NCBI RefSeq assembly: GCF_000021925.1
Contig: NC_011830.1
Coordinates: forward strand, 3,631,001-3,695,000
DNA: 64,000 bases
Direction of reading: 5' to 3'
DNA from: Desulfitobacterium hafniense DCB-2
GTDB lineage: Bacteria > Bacillota > Desulfitobacteriia > Desulfitobacteriales > Desulfitobacteriaceae
The position numbers and the translations under genes are program-made. Positions within the stretch are counted from its first letter, which is position 1. Each line of letters starts with the position of its first letter. The notes under the pieces were generated by a model that saw nothing but the letters and a program-made list of their open reading frames with translations, had not been told where the DNA came from and ran no database searches. Shown piece after piece: positions 24,973 to 31,437 of the stretch.

Positions 24973-25164
24973 ACTGGGCACTTCCTCTCTGATTGATATT
25001 TCACCTTGAAAAACATTGGCTGGTCATGACAAAATAGATTGGGATCAGCCGGTTGCAACAGCTAATCCGGCTGCCGGCGCTGAACAAGCACTCCTTTCTT
25101 ACTTTTTCATGCTATTTTTCTTCCATCCTGTCCAACTCCTGATTGTTTGTTATTGTTGTAACTT

Positions 25165-25193
25165 ATTATATTTTCTTAAAACTCACCGGACAA
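25165..25193 (-). promoter_or_regulatory. Predicted sigma-A promoter of the M24-permease-dehydrogenase operon
   Basis: Minus-strand TTGTCC (25188-25193), 17-base spacer, TATAAT (25165-25170). It gives a leader of roughly 185 bases. A palindrome GTACTA-N7-TAGTAC at 25215-25233 just upstream is a possible activator or repressor site. This 390-base gap otherwise holds only the aldolase terminator. Confidence 0.65.
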
Positions 25194-25292
25194 TTGTACA
25201 GTAAGTGTATAATCGTACTATATGAACTAGTACATTCATACCGTTTCACATTGATTTATGCGAAATCACTAATCATAAGCAAAAGGATAAAA

Positions 25293-25322
25293 CAAAAAGA
25301 CGTTCCCATCATAGAAACGTCT
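25293..25322 (-). terminator. Terminator of the class II aldolase gene
   Basis: Minus-strand AGACGTT-TCTATGATGGG-AACGTCT followed by TTTTG, 45 bases past the aldolase stop. It separates the aldolase from the M24 operon. Confidence 0.7.
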
Positions 25323-25366
25323 CAACCTGCAGGCAAAAGCCTAATTTTACCCAAACAACAGGATTC

Positions 25367-26128
25367 TCACCAATATAAGTCCGGCATATTGCGTCTGACT
25401 CTTTGTAAGCAATACTTCCAAATCCGCTCTGCGACACCTTCCAATAAAATTTCTTTAGCGGATCTTAAGGCCGCCTCAGCATCAATATAGACCGGTTCTC
25501 CGATCAAGCTCGACTTGTAAAATGCTATGGCGTTTTTCCGGAGGAATATGCAAGCCGCCACCAGATGGATCGGAGAATCATCAACCAAAATTGCGCCGTG
25601 ATTTTTGATGAATACTGCCCGCCGGTTTCCCAGCGCTTCCAGCAGATTAGAATACTCTTCCTTTTGCAGCATACAGCTTTCCCAATCTTGTTCCCGTTTC
25701 ATAGTATGAATTCCCTCAACAAACATACATGCCTCATGAATGATTGGGCGCATGGGCGTATCCGTGCAGACATAAGGCAGCCAGTCGTCACAGTGACTGT
25801 GGCAAATGGCATTGACCTCCGGTCTGGCTGCAAAAATCACCGCATGACTGCCCACTTCTCTGTACAATGACTTCTTTTTTTCAGAAACGATATTCCCTTC
25901 CAAATCAATTTCCAGAATATCATCTCTGGTCACATCTCCCGGAAAACTGCGGCAGGCCTGAAAAAAGGTATCTCCCTTAACCGGATTGCGCACACTGATA
26001 TGTCCCAATACATCCAGAATTCCCTCATTGGCCAGAATCCGATTGACAATGATACATTGCTCCATCGCTTCTTTTTCCGTCTTTGGATAAAGATTGAATT
26101 CTTCTCCTACAGAATGATGATCTATCAT
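25367..26128 (-). CDS. Class II aldolase/adducin family protein
   Basis: A 253-residue zinc-dependent lyase-type protein related to fuculose-phosphate aldolase. The zinc ligands are visible as HSH in NAICHSHCDDWLPYV (about residue 118) and His in VFIKNHGAILVDDSP (about 190). The general base region is GSHAVIFAARPEV. An N-terminal segment LGHISVRNPVKGDTFFQACR is typical of the family. ATG at 26128 with GGAGG 10 bases upstream is favoured over ATG 26146, which overlaps that RBS. It lies between the LuxR-type regulator upstream and the M24 operon downstream. Substrate unknown: many relatives act on free hydroxy- or keto-acids. Confidence 0.87.
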   Translation of the reverse strand: MIDHHSVGEEFNLYPKTEKEAMEQCIIVNRILANEGILDVLGHISVRNPVKGDTFFQACRSFPGDVTRDDILEIDLEGNIVSEKKKSLYREVGSHAVIFAARPEVNAICHSHCDDWLPYVCTDTPMRPIIHEACMFVEGIHTMKREQDWESCMLQKEEYSNLLEALGNRRAVFIKNHGAILVDDSPIHLVAACIFLRKNAIAFYKSSLIGEPVYIDAEAALRSAKEILLEGVAERIWKYCLQRVRRNMPDLYW

Positions 26129-26198
26129 AATGGTATTTACCTCCATAATGTATTTACCTTCAGTTTATAAAAAATCTATCTATCCGAATTTGCAGCGT

Positions 26199-26813
26199 TT
26201 AATCCTCCTGACTCTCCGGGATTCGATAGCGGCTGGAAATATTGAGCTTGTGCATAATACTGCTGACATGGTTCCTCGCCGTATTGGTTGAGATGGAAAG
26301 CTGCTTGGCAATTTCTTTGTTGGTATATCCTTTGCGCATCATCTGATAGATAATTTTTTCACGAGCTGTTAAATCATCTGCACTGTTCTTTTTCACGAGC
26401 CTTTCAAACAACAGAGAACCCAGTGCTTCGCTTAGCCTATACTTTCCTTCCATCACTTCGTGCAGATACACTTCGAATTTGTCAAATGCCATTGACTTGG
26501 AAAAATACCCGTTGATATGTTGTTGAGTAGCATCCAATATGCTGTCCGCATCGTCGAAATCCGTCAGCAATACAATTTTAATTCCTGGCTTATGGGCTCG
26601 GATTTCTTTGACAAAAGCATATTGGGCCTCTCCTCCCACAAACGGGTTCATTATATACAAATTTGCTTCATATTGATGGATTGCCTTTATGCCTTCTTCG
26701 ACTGTATTATAGCCAACAACAGAGGATACCCAAGAAAGCTGATACAACATTCTGCAAAGTCCTTCACGGAACAACCGTTTCTCGTCCACCACGATGATTC
26801 GTGCGTCTATCAC
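26199..26813 (-). CDS. Orphan NarL/LuxR-type response regulator with degenerate receiver
   Basis: A 204-residue protein with an N-terminal receiver-like domain and a C-terminal LuxR helix-turn-helix (LTAREKIIYQMMRKGYTNKE, then IAKQLSISTNTARNHVSSIM). In the receiver the acidic pocket (VVDEKRLFREG), the Thr (IVLLTDFDD) and the Lys (GYFSKSMAF) are present, but the phosphoacceptor position in ANLYIMNPFVGG reads Asn rather than Asp. Phosphorylation-independent action or a ligand signal is likely. No histidine kinase is in the window. GTG at 26813 has GGAGG 7 bases upstream. It probably controls the adjacent catabolic genes. Confidence 0.8.
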   Translation of the reverse strand: MIDARIIVVDEKRLFREGLCRMLYQLSWVSSVVGYNTVEEGIKAIHQYEANLYIMNPFVGGEAQYAFVKEIRAHKPGIKIVLLTDFDDADSILDATQQHINGYFSKSMAFDKFEVYLHEVMEGKYRLSEALGSLLFERLVKKNSADDLTAREKIIYQMMRKGYTNKEIAKQLSISTNTARNHVSSIMHKLNISSRYRIPESQED

Positions 26814-26892
26814 GGTCTTTCCTCCCATCCCTACCAACAGTCGGTATTAATTATAGCATTAAATTTCACATATTTCATTCAACTTCATAAAA

Positions 26893-26934
26893 GGCCTGTT
26901 CAAAATCGACAACGTCGCCGATTTTAAACAGGCC
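26893..26934 (-). terminator. Long hairpin terminator downstream of gerW (second of tandem pair)
   Basis: Minus-strand GGCCTGTT...AACAGGCC with an inner AAAATCG/CGATTTT stem, followed by TTTTATG. It lies between gerW and the regulator gene and follows another terminator at 26961-27000. Confidence 0.65.
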
Positions 26935-26960
26935 CAACCGTATTGGGTTTAGCTCAGCCG

Positions 26961-27000
26961 AAAAAACGGCAAGGTTGCTTAAATCACCTTACCGTTTTTT
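26961..27000 (-). terminator. Terminator of gerW
   Basis: AAAAAACGG-C-AAGGT pairs with ACCTT-A-CCGTTTTTT. The symmetrical T-runs would let it work on both strands. It is 60 bases beyond the gerW stop. Confidence 0.75.
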
Positions 27001-27059
27001 AATTCCTGCCAATAAGTTTTACTTCAGAACCACAGATCAACTAAAAATCAATTCTTACC

Positions 27060-27509
27060 TTAGTGTTCTCCCACGATAATGATATCTTCCTTGGTTACCT
27101 GATCGCTGGGTTTATCCTTCTTCACCATATTAGATATCTTATCCATTAAATTTGGAATCTCATCAAACAGACGATCGATCACCACATTGTGATCAATGGG
27201 CAACAGGCGTATCTGACCGTGTCCCACCACCAGGAATCCTACCGGCTGCACCGACACCCCAGCACCGCTGCCGCCGCCAAAGGGGAAAGCGGCCGCTTGA
27301 TCTTTTTTATCTCCTTCGTCCCGGTCCCCTTCAGGAGGTGCAAACTCACTCCCACCTGCGGCAAATCCGCAGCACACCCGGGAAACAGGGATAATTACCG
27401 AACCGTCCGAGGACTCTACCGGGTCGCCGACAATCGTATTCACATCAACCATGGCTTGAATACTTTCCATAGCACTTTTCATTAAAGCTTCAATGGGATG
27501 ATTCCCCAT
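27060..27509 (-). CDS. gerW: Spore germination/sporulation protein GerW (YtfJ)
   Basis: A 149-residue protein of the YtfJ/GerW family, in Bacillus a forespore protein needed for germination in response to some signals. The hallmark is visible: MVDVNTIVGDPVESSDGSVI followed by PVSRVCCGFAAGGSEF, then a Gly-rich GGGSGAGVSVQPVGFLVV. Between these is an acidic insert (PPEGDRDEGDKKDQ). A sigma-G/F type promoter lies at 27547-27576. It follows the DUF2953 gene by 98 bases. Confidence 0.92.
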   Translation of the reverse strand: MGNHPIEALMKSAMESIQAMVDVNTIVGDPVESSDGSVIIPVSRVCCGFAAGGSEFAPPEGDRDEGDKKDQAAAFPFGGGSGAGVSVQPVGFLVVGHGQIRLLPIDHNVVIDRLFDEIPNLMDKISNMVKKDKPSDQVTKEDIIIVGEH

Positions 27510-27546
27510 AGCTATCCACCCCTTTAAACTTAATCATTGATAATAA

Positions 27547-27576
27547 CAATATGGTCTTTTTTCGCCAAAACTATGC
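27547..27576 (-). promoter_or_regulatory. Candidate sigma-G/sigma-F promoter of gerW
   Basis: Minus-strand GCATA (27572-27576), 18-base spacer, CATATTG (27547-27553), close to the forespore consensus GMATA-N18-CATNNTA with one mismatch. Fits the forespore role of GerW. Confidence 0.5.
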
Positions 27577-27607
27577 ATTAAAGTTTTTCTAAGCGCTGCG
27601 ACGCACC

Positions 27608-28258
27608 CTATTTTCTGATTCTGCGCCAGATCAGCCTGGCCAGTTCAGCTCCCACCAACAGGATATGGCCAATTCGCAAATTGAAGCTGCTTTGAATATC
27701 GCAGCGAAAACCCGGCTTCTTAAACTGAGGCACCACCATAATCCGCGGTTCCTGAACATCCATGGTCACCTGGTTATACATTCTTCCCATAGAATAGCCA
27801 AGCATTGCCCAGAAACTCCCTGATACCAAAGCCGTCACCGCAGGATTTTCATGGCCATATTCGATCTTCCAATCATACTCTGTGCAATGGATTCCCCGAT
27901 AAAATTTCTTTTTAAGACGGGTAAAGGCGATCAGCAAGGAAGGAATATTGGGAAAGAGCTCATAGAAAAAACTCTTCTTGAAGTAACGCATTTTCAATTG
28001 CTGGACAGCCTTCCTGGTTTCACCCGTAGGGGCCTGTGCTTCCTGTTCCGCCGCAATTTTAGGGCCTTCTTCCCATTCCAGCTTAATCGTCGGAATACTG
28101 AGCCGAAACTTCCAGAAACCGCCCAGAGCGGAAAGATGAATTTCCAGATCGTCATTTTCCTCAATGCGGGAATAACGAAAATCCAAGGATGCTTTGATCC
28201 ACAGGATCATCATTAACCAAATGAACATCGCCACCAGAAGAGCGAGAATCTGCACCAT
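27608..28258 (-). CDS. DUF2953 family membrane-anchored protein
   Basis: A 216-residue protein with an N-terminal membrane helix (VQILALLVAMFIWLMMILWI) and a soluble domain typical of DUF2953 (GGFWKFRLSIPTIKLEW; YHEN-like YGHENPAVTALVSGSFWAM; PQFKKPGFRCDIQSSFNLRI). A second weak hydrophobic segment is at the C-terminus before a basic tail. In spore-formers DUF2953 genes commonly adjoin ytfJ/gerW, as here. ATG at 28258 with GGGGGGA upstream is preferred over 28276. Function unknown, probably sporulation related. Confidence 0.85.
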   Translation of the reverse strand: MVQILALLVAMFIWLMMILWIKASLDFRYSRIEENDDLEIHLSALGGFWKFRLSIPTIKLEWEEGPKIAAEQEAQAPTGETRKAVQQLKMRYFKKSFFYELFPNIPSLLIAFTRLKKKFYRGIHCTEYDWKIEYGHENPAVTALVSGSFWAMLGYSMGRMYNQVTMDVQEPRIMVVPQFKKPGFRCDIQSSFNLRIGHILLVGAELARLIWRRIRK

Positions 28259-28320
28259 TATCCCCCCGAACGCCATCTTAACAGTTTAGGATGCCCTAAG
28301 AGGGGGTATTTATGCACCCT

Positions 28321-28344
28321 AAATTCGTAATCGCTTACGAATTT
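28321..28344 (-). terminator. Perfect 10-bp hairpin downstream of scpB
   Basis: AAATTCGTAA-TCGC-TTACGAATTT. It immediately follows the terminator at 28352-28393 and may strengthen it or belong to the 5' leader of the DUF2953 gene. Confidence 0.45.
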
Positions 28345-28345
28345 A

Positions 28346-28393
28346 GAAAAAGGAGTATCGCCACTACATAAAAACGTAGTTTTGCGACACTCC
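28346..28393 (-). terminator. Terminator of the trpS-scpA-scpB transcript
   Basis: Minus-strand GGAGTGTCGC-AAA-ACTAC...GTAGT...CGATACTCC followed by TTTTTC, 4 bases past the scpB stop. Confidence 0.75.
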
Positions 28394-28397
28394 CTTG

Positions 28398-28988
28398 TTA
28401 CTCACAATCCTCATTATCTTGCCCAAACTCCCCGGCCCCCATGGACAGTTCTTCAGCCAGGGCCGCTTCCTGCATGCTCTCAAAATTCAGATCCGGCAGC
28501 TCCTCCAGGGATTTAAGCCCAAAATGAATCAGAAACTGTTCCGTAGTGCCGTAAAGAATAGGCCGGCCCGGCCCTTCCTTGCGTCCTACATCTTTGACAA
28601 GACCTTTCTCCACCAACGTCCCTAAGGAGCGATCGGATTGCACCCCACGGATAAAATCCACTTCTCCCCGGGTGACGGGTTGCTTATAGGCAATGATGGC
28701 CAACACCTCTAAAGCCGCTCCCGACAGTCCCTGGGCGGGTTGATGGTAAAGGGTTTCTATATAAGCGGACATCTCCGGTTTGGTTCCCAGCTTATAGCCT
28801 TCATTGACTTCAATCAGGGTAACCCCGCTGGCAGGTGCAGCGTAGCGCTGTTTAAGGTCATACAGTATTTCAGCAATATCCTCACTGCTTAACTGAAGGA
28901 TCTCTGCTAAACGCTCCTTGGTCAGAGGTTTATCGGCAACAAATAACAGCGCTTCGACTCCCGCAATTTCTCTTTCCCGAAACAGCAT
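28398..28988 (-). CDS. scpB: Segregation and condensation protein B
   Basis: Kleisin-associated subunit of the bacterial SMC condensin. The 196-residue protein has two winged-helix domains; family motifs include EALLFVADKPLTKERLAEIL (residue 10), ALEVLAIIAYKQPVTRGEVD (about 90) and FIRGVQSDRSLGTLVEKGLV (about 110), with GRPILYGTTEQFLIHFGLKS near residue 140. The C-terminus is acidic. It is 3 bases downstream of scpA and ends the operon. Confidence 0.95.
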   Translation of the reverse strand: MLFREREIAGVEALLFVADKPLTKERLAEILQLSSEDIAEILYDLKQRYAAPASGVTLIEVNEGYKLGTKPEMSAYIETLYHQPAQGLSGAALEVLAIIAYKQPVTRGEVDFIRGVQSDRSLGTLVEKGLVKDVGRKEGPGRPILYGTTEQFLIHFGLKSLEELPDLNFESMQEAALAEELSMGAGEFGQDNEDCE

Positions 28989-28991
28989 ATT

Positions 28992-29777
28992 TTACTCCCC
29001 TTCAGTAAACTCCCAAGCTTTTTCTGTAGGAAATACAAAAATCTCCTCGTTCTGCGAACTTTGTTCACAATGCACTTTTCCTGACTTCAACAGCTCCAGT
29101 AAAGCCAAAAAAGAAACAATAATCTCCATACGTTTAGTGCCCCGAATCAACTGACTGAAGCGCAGGCCGCGAGGATGCAGGATGACCCGGCGCAGTACAT
29201 CATTGACCATAACTTCAATGGGGATTTCATCCGGCTCCACCGTCCTGATCTCTTCCCCCTGCTCCGCCCTCTCAATAATCCGCTGAAAAGCATGCCATAA
29301 GGCTTCAAAATGAATCCCTGCCAAAGGATCCGCCGGAGTGAATTGACTGCGCAGCCCATCCACATCAACTTCGCGAAAGTACCGCTGCCCGGAAGAGATT
29401 TGAATCTCTCCCAAAGTTTCCGCAGCCTGTTTAAAAGCCCGGTAGGCTAAAAGCCGTTCCACCAGCTCTTGGCGCGGATCCCCTTCTTCTTCGACGGTCA
29501 CATCTTTAACCGGTTTGGGCAGCAAGTAGCGGGACTTGATCTGGAGAAGCTGGGCAGCTAAAACCAGAAATTCCGTGGTCACTTCCATATCCAGATCTTC
29601 CATCTGACGTACGACCTGGATAAATTGATCGGTAATCCTGGCAATGGGAATATCGTAAATATCCACTTTTTCCTGCTGGATCAGGTGCAGAAGCAGATCC
29701 ATGGGACCTTGAAATGCGGGCAGCTCCACGTAAGGGGCGGTATTGGCACTATGGCTTACCGATGACCCGTTGCTCAT
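28992..29777 (-). CDS. scpA: Segregation and condensation protein A
   Basis: Kleisin subunit that bridges SMC heads. The 261-residue protein has the N-terminal kleisin motif FQGPMDLLLHLIQQEKVDIY (residue 23) and the next helix ITDQFIQVVRQMEDLDMEVT. AAQLLQIKSRYLLPKP is at about 75, and a C-terminal winged helix near IIVSFLALLELLKSGKVHCE. It begins 4 bases inside the trpS stop, so translation is coupled. The first 15 residues are Ser/Asn-rich and poorly conserved. Confidence 0.95.
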   Translation of the reverse strand: MSNGSSVSHSANTAPYVELPAFQGPMDLLLHLIQQEKVDIYDIPIARITDQFIQVVRQMEDLDMEVTTEFLVLAAQLLQIKSRYLLPKPVKDVTVEEEGDPRQELVERLLAYRAFKQAAETLGEIQISSGQRYFREVDVDGLRSQFTPADPLAGIHFEALWHAFQRIIERAEQGEEIRTVEPDEIPIEVMVNDVLRRVILHPRGLRFSQLIRGTKRMEIIVSFLALLELLKSGKVHCEQSSQNEEIFVFPTEKAWEFTEGE

Positions 29778-30754
29778 CTCAGCCCCATCACGTGACGAAC
29801 TTCTTTCATAGTTTCTTGAGTAACTTGGCGGGCTTGTTCAGCCCCCTGCTCCAAAACCCGCTCAACCTTACCAGGCTCTTCCCAAAGGGCACGGCGCTCA
29901 CGGAAAGGACTGAGCAGCTTATCAAGGTTCTCGGCCAGATGACGCTTACAAGCCACACAGCCGATCTTGCCTCCGCGACAGTTTTCCTCAACTTCGGCGA
30001 CTTCAGGTGTATACACCTCATGAAATTTATAGACTATACAAACTTCAGGATGACCCGGGTCATCTTTGCGCAAACGGGCCGGGTCCGTCACCATCTGCTG
30101 AACCCTTTCTTTGATCTCTGCTGTGGAAGCGGTTAAGGAGATGGTATTATTATAGCTTTTACTCATTTTACGTCCATCGACACCGGGCAACAGGGGAACT
30201 TTGCCGATCAGGGCTTTCGGTTCAGGAAAAACCGGACCATAAAGGTGATTAAAGCGTCTGGCAATTTCGCGGCACAGCTCGACATGGGGGATTTGATCTT
30301 CTCCCACCGGTACGGTATCAGCCTTATAAACCAAGATATCGGCAGCCATCAAGAGGGGATAGCCCAGGAAACCATAGGTTGAGATATCCTTGCCTCCTTC
30401 TTTGCCCAGCTGCTGCATTTGATCCTTATAGGTCGGCACCCGCTCCAGCCAGGATAGAGGGGTAATCATGGACAAAAGCAGATGCAGTTCTGCATGTTCC
30501 TTAATATGGGATTGAACAAAAATCGCCGACTGCTCCGGATCAATCCCCACACTCAGCCAATCCAGAGCAATCTCCCGGATAAGTACGCCAAAATCCAAAC
30601 CATCCTCATAACCTGTCGTCAGAGCATGCTGATCCACAATTCCATAATAGCTTTGATATTCCGATTGCAGTGCGGCCCAATTCTGGATGACACTGAGATG
30701 CCCGATATGCAGGCTCCCCGTAGGGCGCATGCCGCTGAAAATTCTACCTTTCAC
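29774..30754 (-). CDS. trpS: Tryptophanyl-tRNA synthetase
   Basis: Charges tRNA-Trp. The 326-residue class I synthetase has the HIGH signature in GMRPTGSLHIGHLSVIQNW (residue 8) and the KMSKS signature in DGRKMSKSYNNTISLT (about 196). The family motif FLGYPLLMAADILVYKADTV is near residue 128. An additional Cys pair (CRGGKIGCVACK, about 260) is seen in many clostridial enzymes. No T-box leader precedes it; it starts 39 bases after the M50 protease gene. Confidence 0.96.
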   Translation of the reverse strand: MKGRIFSGMRPTGSLHIGHLSVIQNWAALQSEYQSYYGIVDQHALTTGYEDGLDFGVLIREIALDWLSVGIDPEQSAIFVQSHIKEHAELHLLLSMITPLSWLERVPTYKDQMQQLGKEGGKDISTYGFLGYPLLMAADILVYKADTVPVGEDQIPHVELCREIARRFNHLYGPVFPEPKALIGKVPLLPGVDGRKMSKSYNNTISLTASTAEIKERVQQMVTDPARLRKDDPGHPEVCIVYKFHEVYTPEVAEVEENCRGGKIGCVACKRHLAENLDKLLSPFRERRALWEEPGKVERVLEQGAEQARQVTQETMKEVRHVMGLR

Positions 30755-30792
30755 TTATAAAACCCCTTTCAGTTGTAGGTTTTCCATTGCCT

Positions 30793-31437
30793 TTAGCCGA
30801 TAAAAGGCGACAGCAAAAACAAAGCGGTATCACGATAAAAAGCGTAAAGGCCGGATACTGCAGGCTGCAGTATTACTCCCAAAAAGTTGGTAAATAGTAT
30901 TATAACCAGAATGAACATGCCGTAAGTCTCCAGGGTATCAAGAACCTTGCTGTACCGCCCGGGAACAACCCCCCTTAAGATAGAAAAACCATCTAAAGGC
31001 GGAATCGGCAGAATATTAAACACCCCAAGACCCAAATTCATGATCACCAGGGACATGAATATTGTGGATAGTGTGCCGGTCCAGGATGAATCCTCCAGGA
31101 AGGCCAGGGTTAAGACCCAAAGCATCATGGCGATAAAAGCAACCAACAGATTGGCCAGAGGACCGGCGACCGACACCAGTACTCTCCCCCGCTCTTTATT
31201 CCCCTTGAAATAGTGGGGTTGGGTCATGACCGGCTTCGCCCAGCCAAAGGAATAAAGTACAGCCATCAGGGTACCAAAGATATCCAGGTGGACGAAGGGA
31301 TTCAGAGTTAAACGTCCCTGGCTGCGGGGAGTCGGATCTCCTAAACGATCAGCCACCCAGGCGTGGGCATATTCATGAAAAGCAAACCCCACAAGTAAGG
31401 CAGGTATGTTGGCGATGATGGTGGTTAAGTTGAACAC
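30793..31437 (-). CDS. Site-2 protease-family membrane metalloprotease (M50, YwhC-like)
   Basis: Intramembrane zinc protease of about 214 residues with five to six membrane helices. The zinc motif HExxH is in LLVGFAFHEYAHAWVADRLG (about residue 20), and the third ligand region is NILPIPPLDGFSILRG (about 136, NPxPxxDG type). This short form lacks a PDZ domain. Start is GTG 31437, chosen because GGGGGA lies 7 bases upstream; it overlaps the end of the CCA/DHH gene by 13 bases. The substrate is unknown. Confidence 0.9.
   Translation of the reverse strand: MFNLTTIIANIPALLVGFAFHEYAHAWVADRLGDPTPRSQGRLTLNPFVHLDIFGTLMAVLYSFGWAKPVMTQPHYFKGNKERGRVLVSVAGPLANLLVAFIAMMLWVLTLAFLEDSSWTGTLSTIFMSLVIMNLGLGVFNILPIPPLDGFSILRGVVPGRYSKVLDTLETYGMFILVIILFTNFLGVILQPAVSGLYAFYRDTALFLLSPFIG

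Noticed and set aside
30755..30792. T-box before trpS
   Set aside because: Only 38 bases separate trpS from the preceding gene, too short for a T-box, and the genes appear to be cotranscribed.
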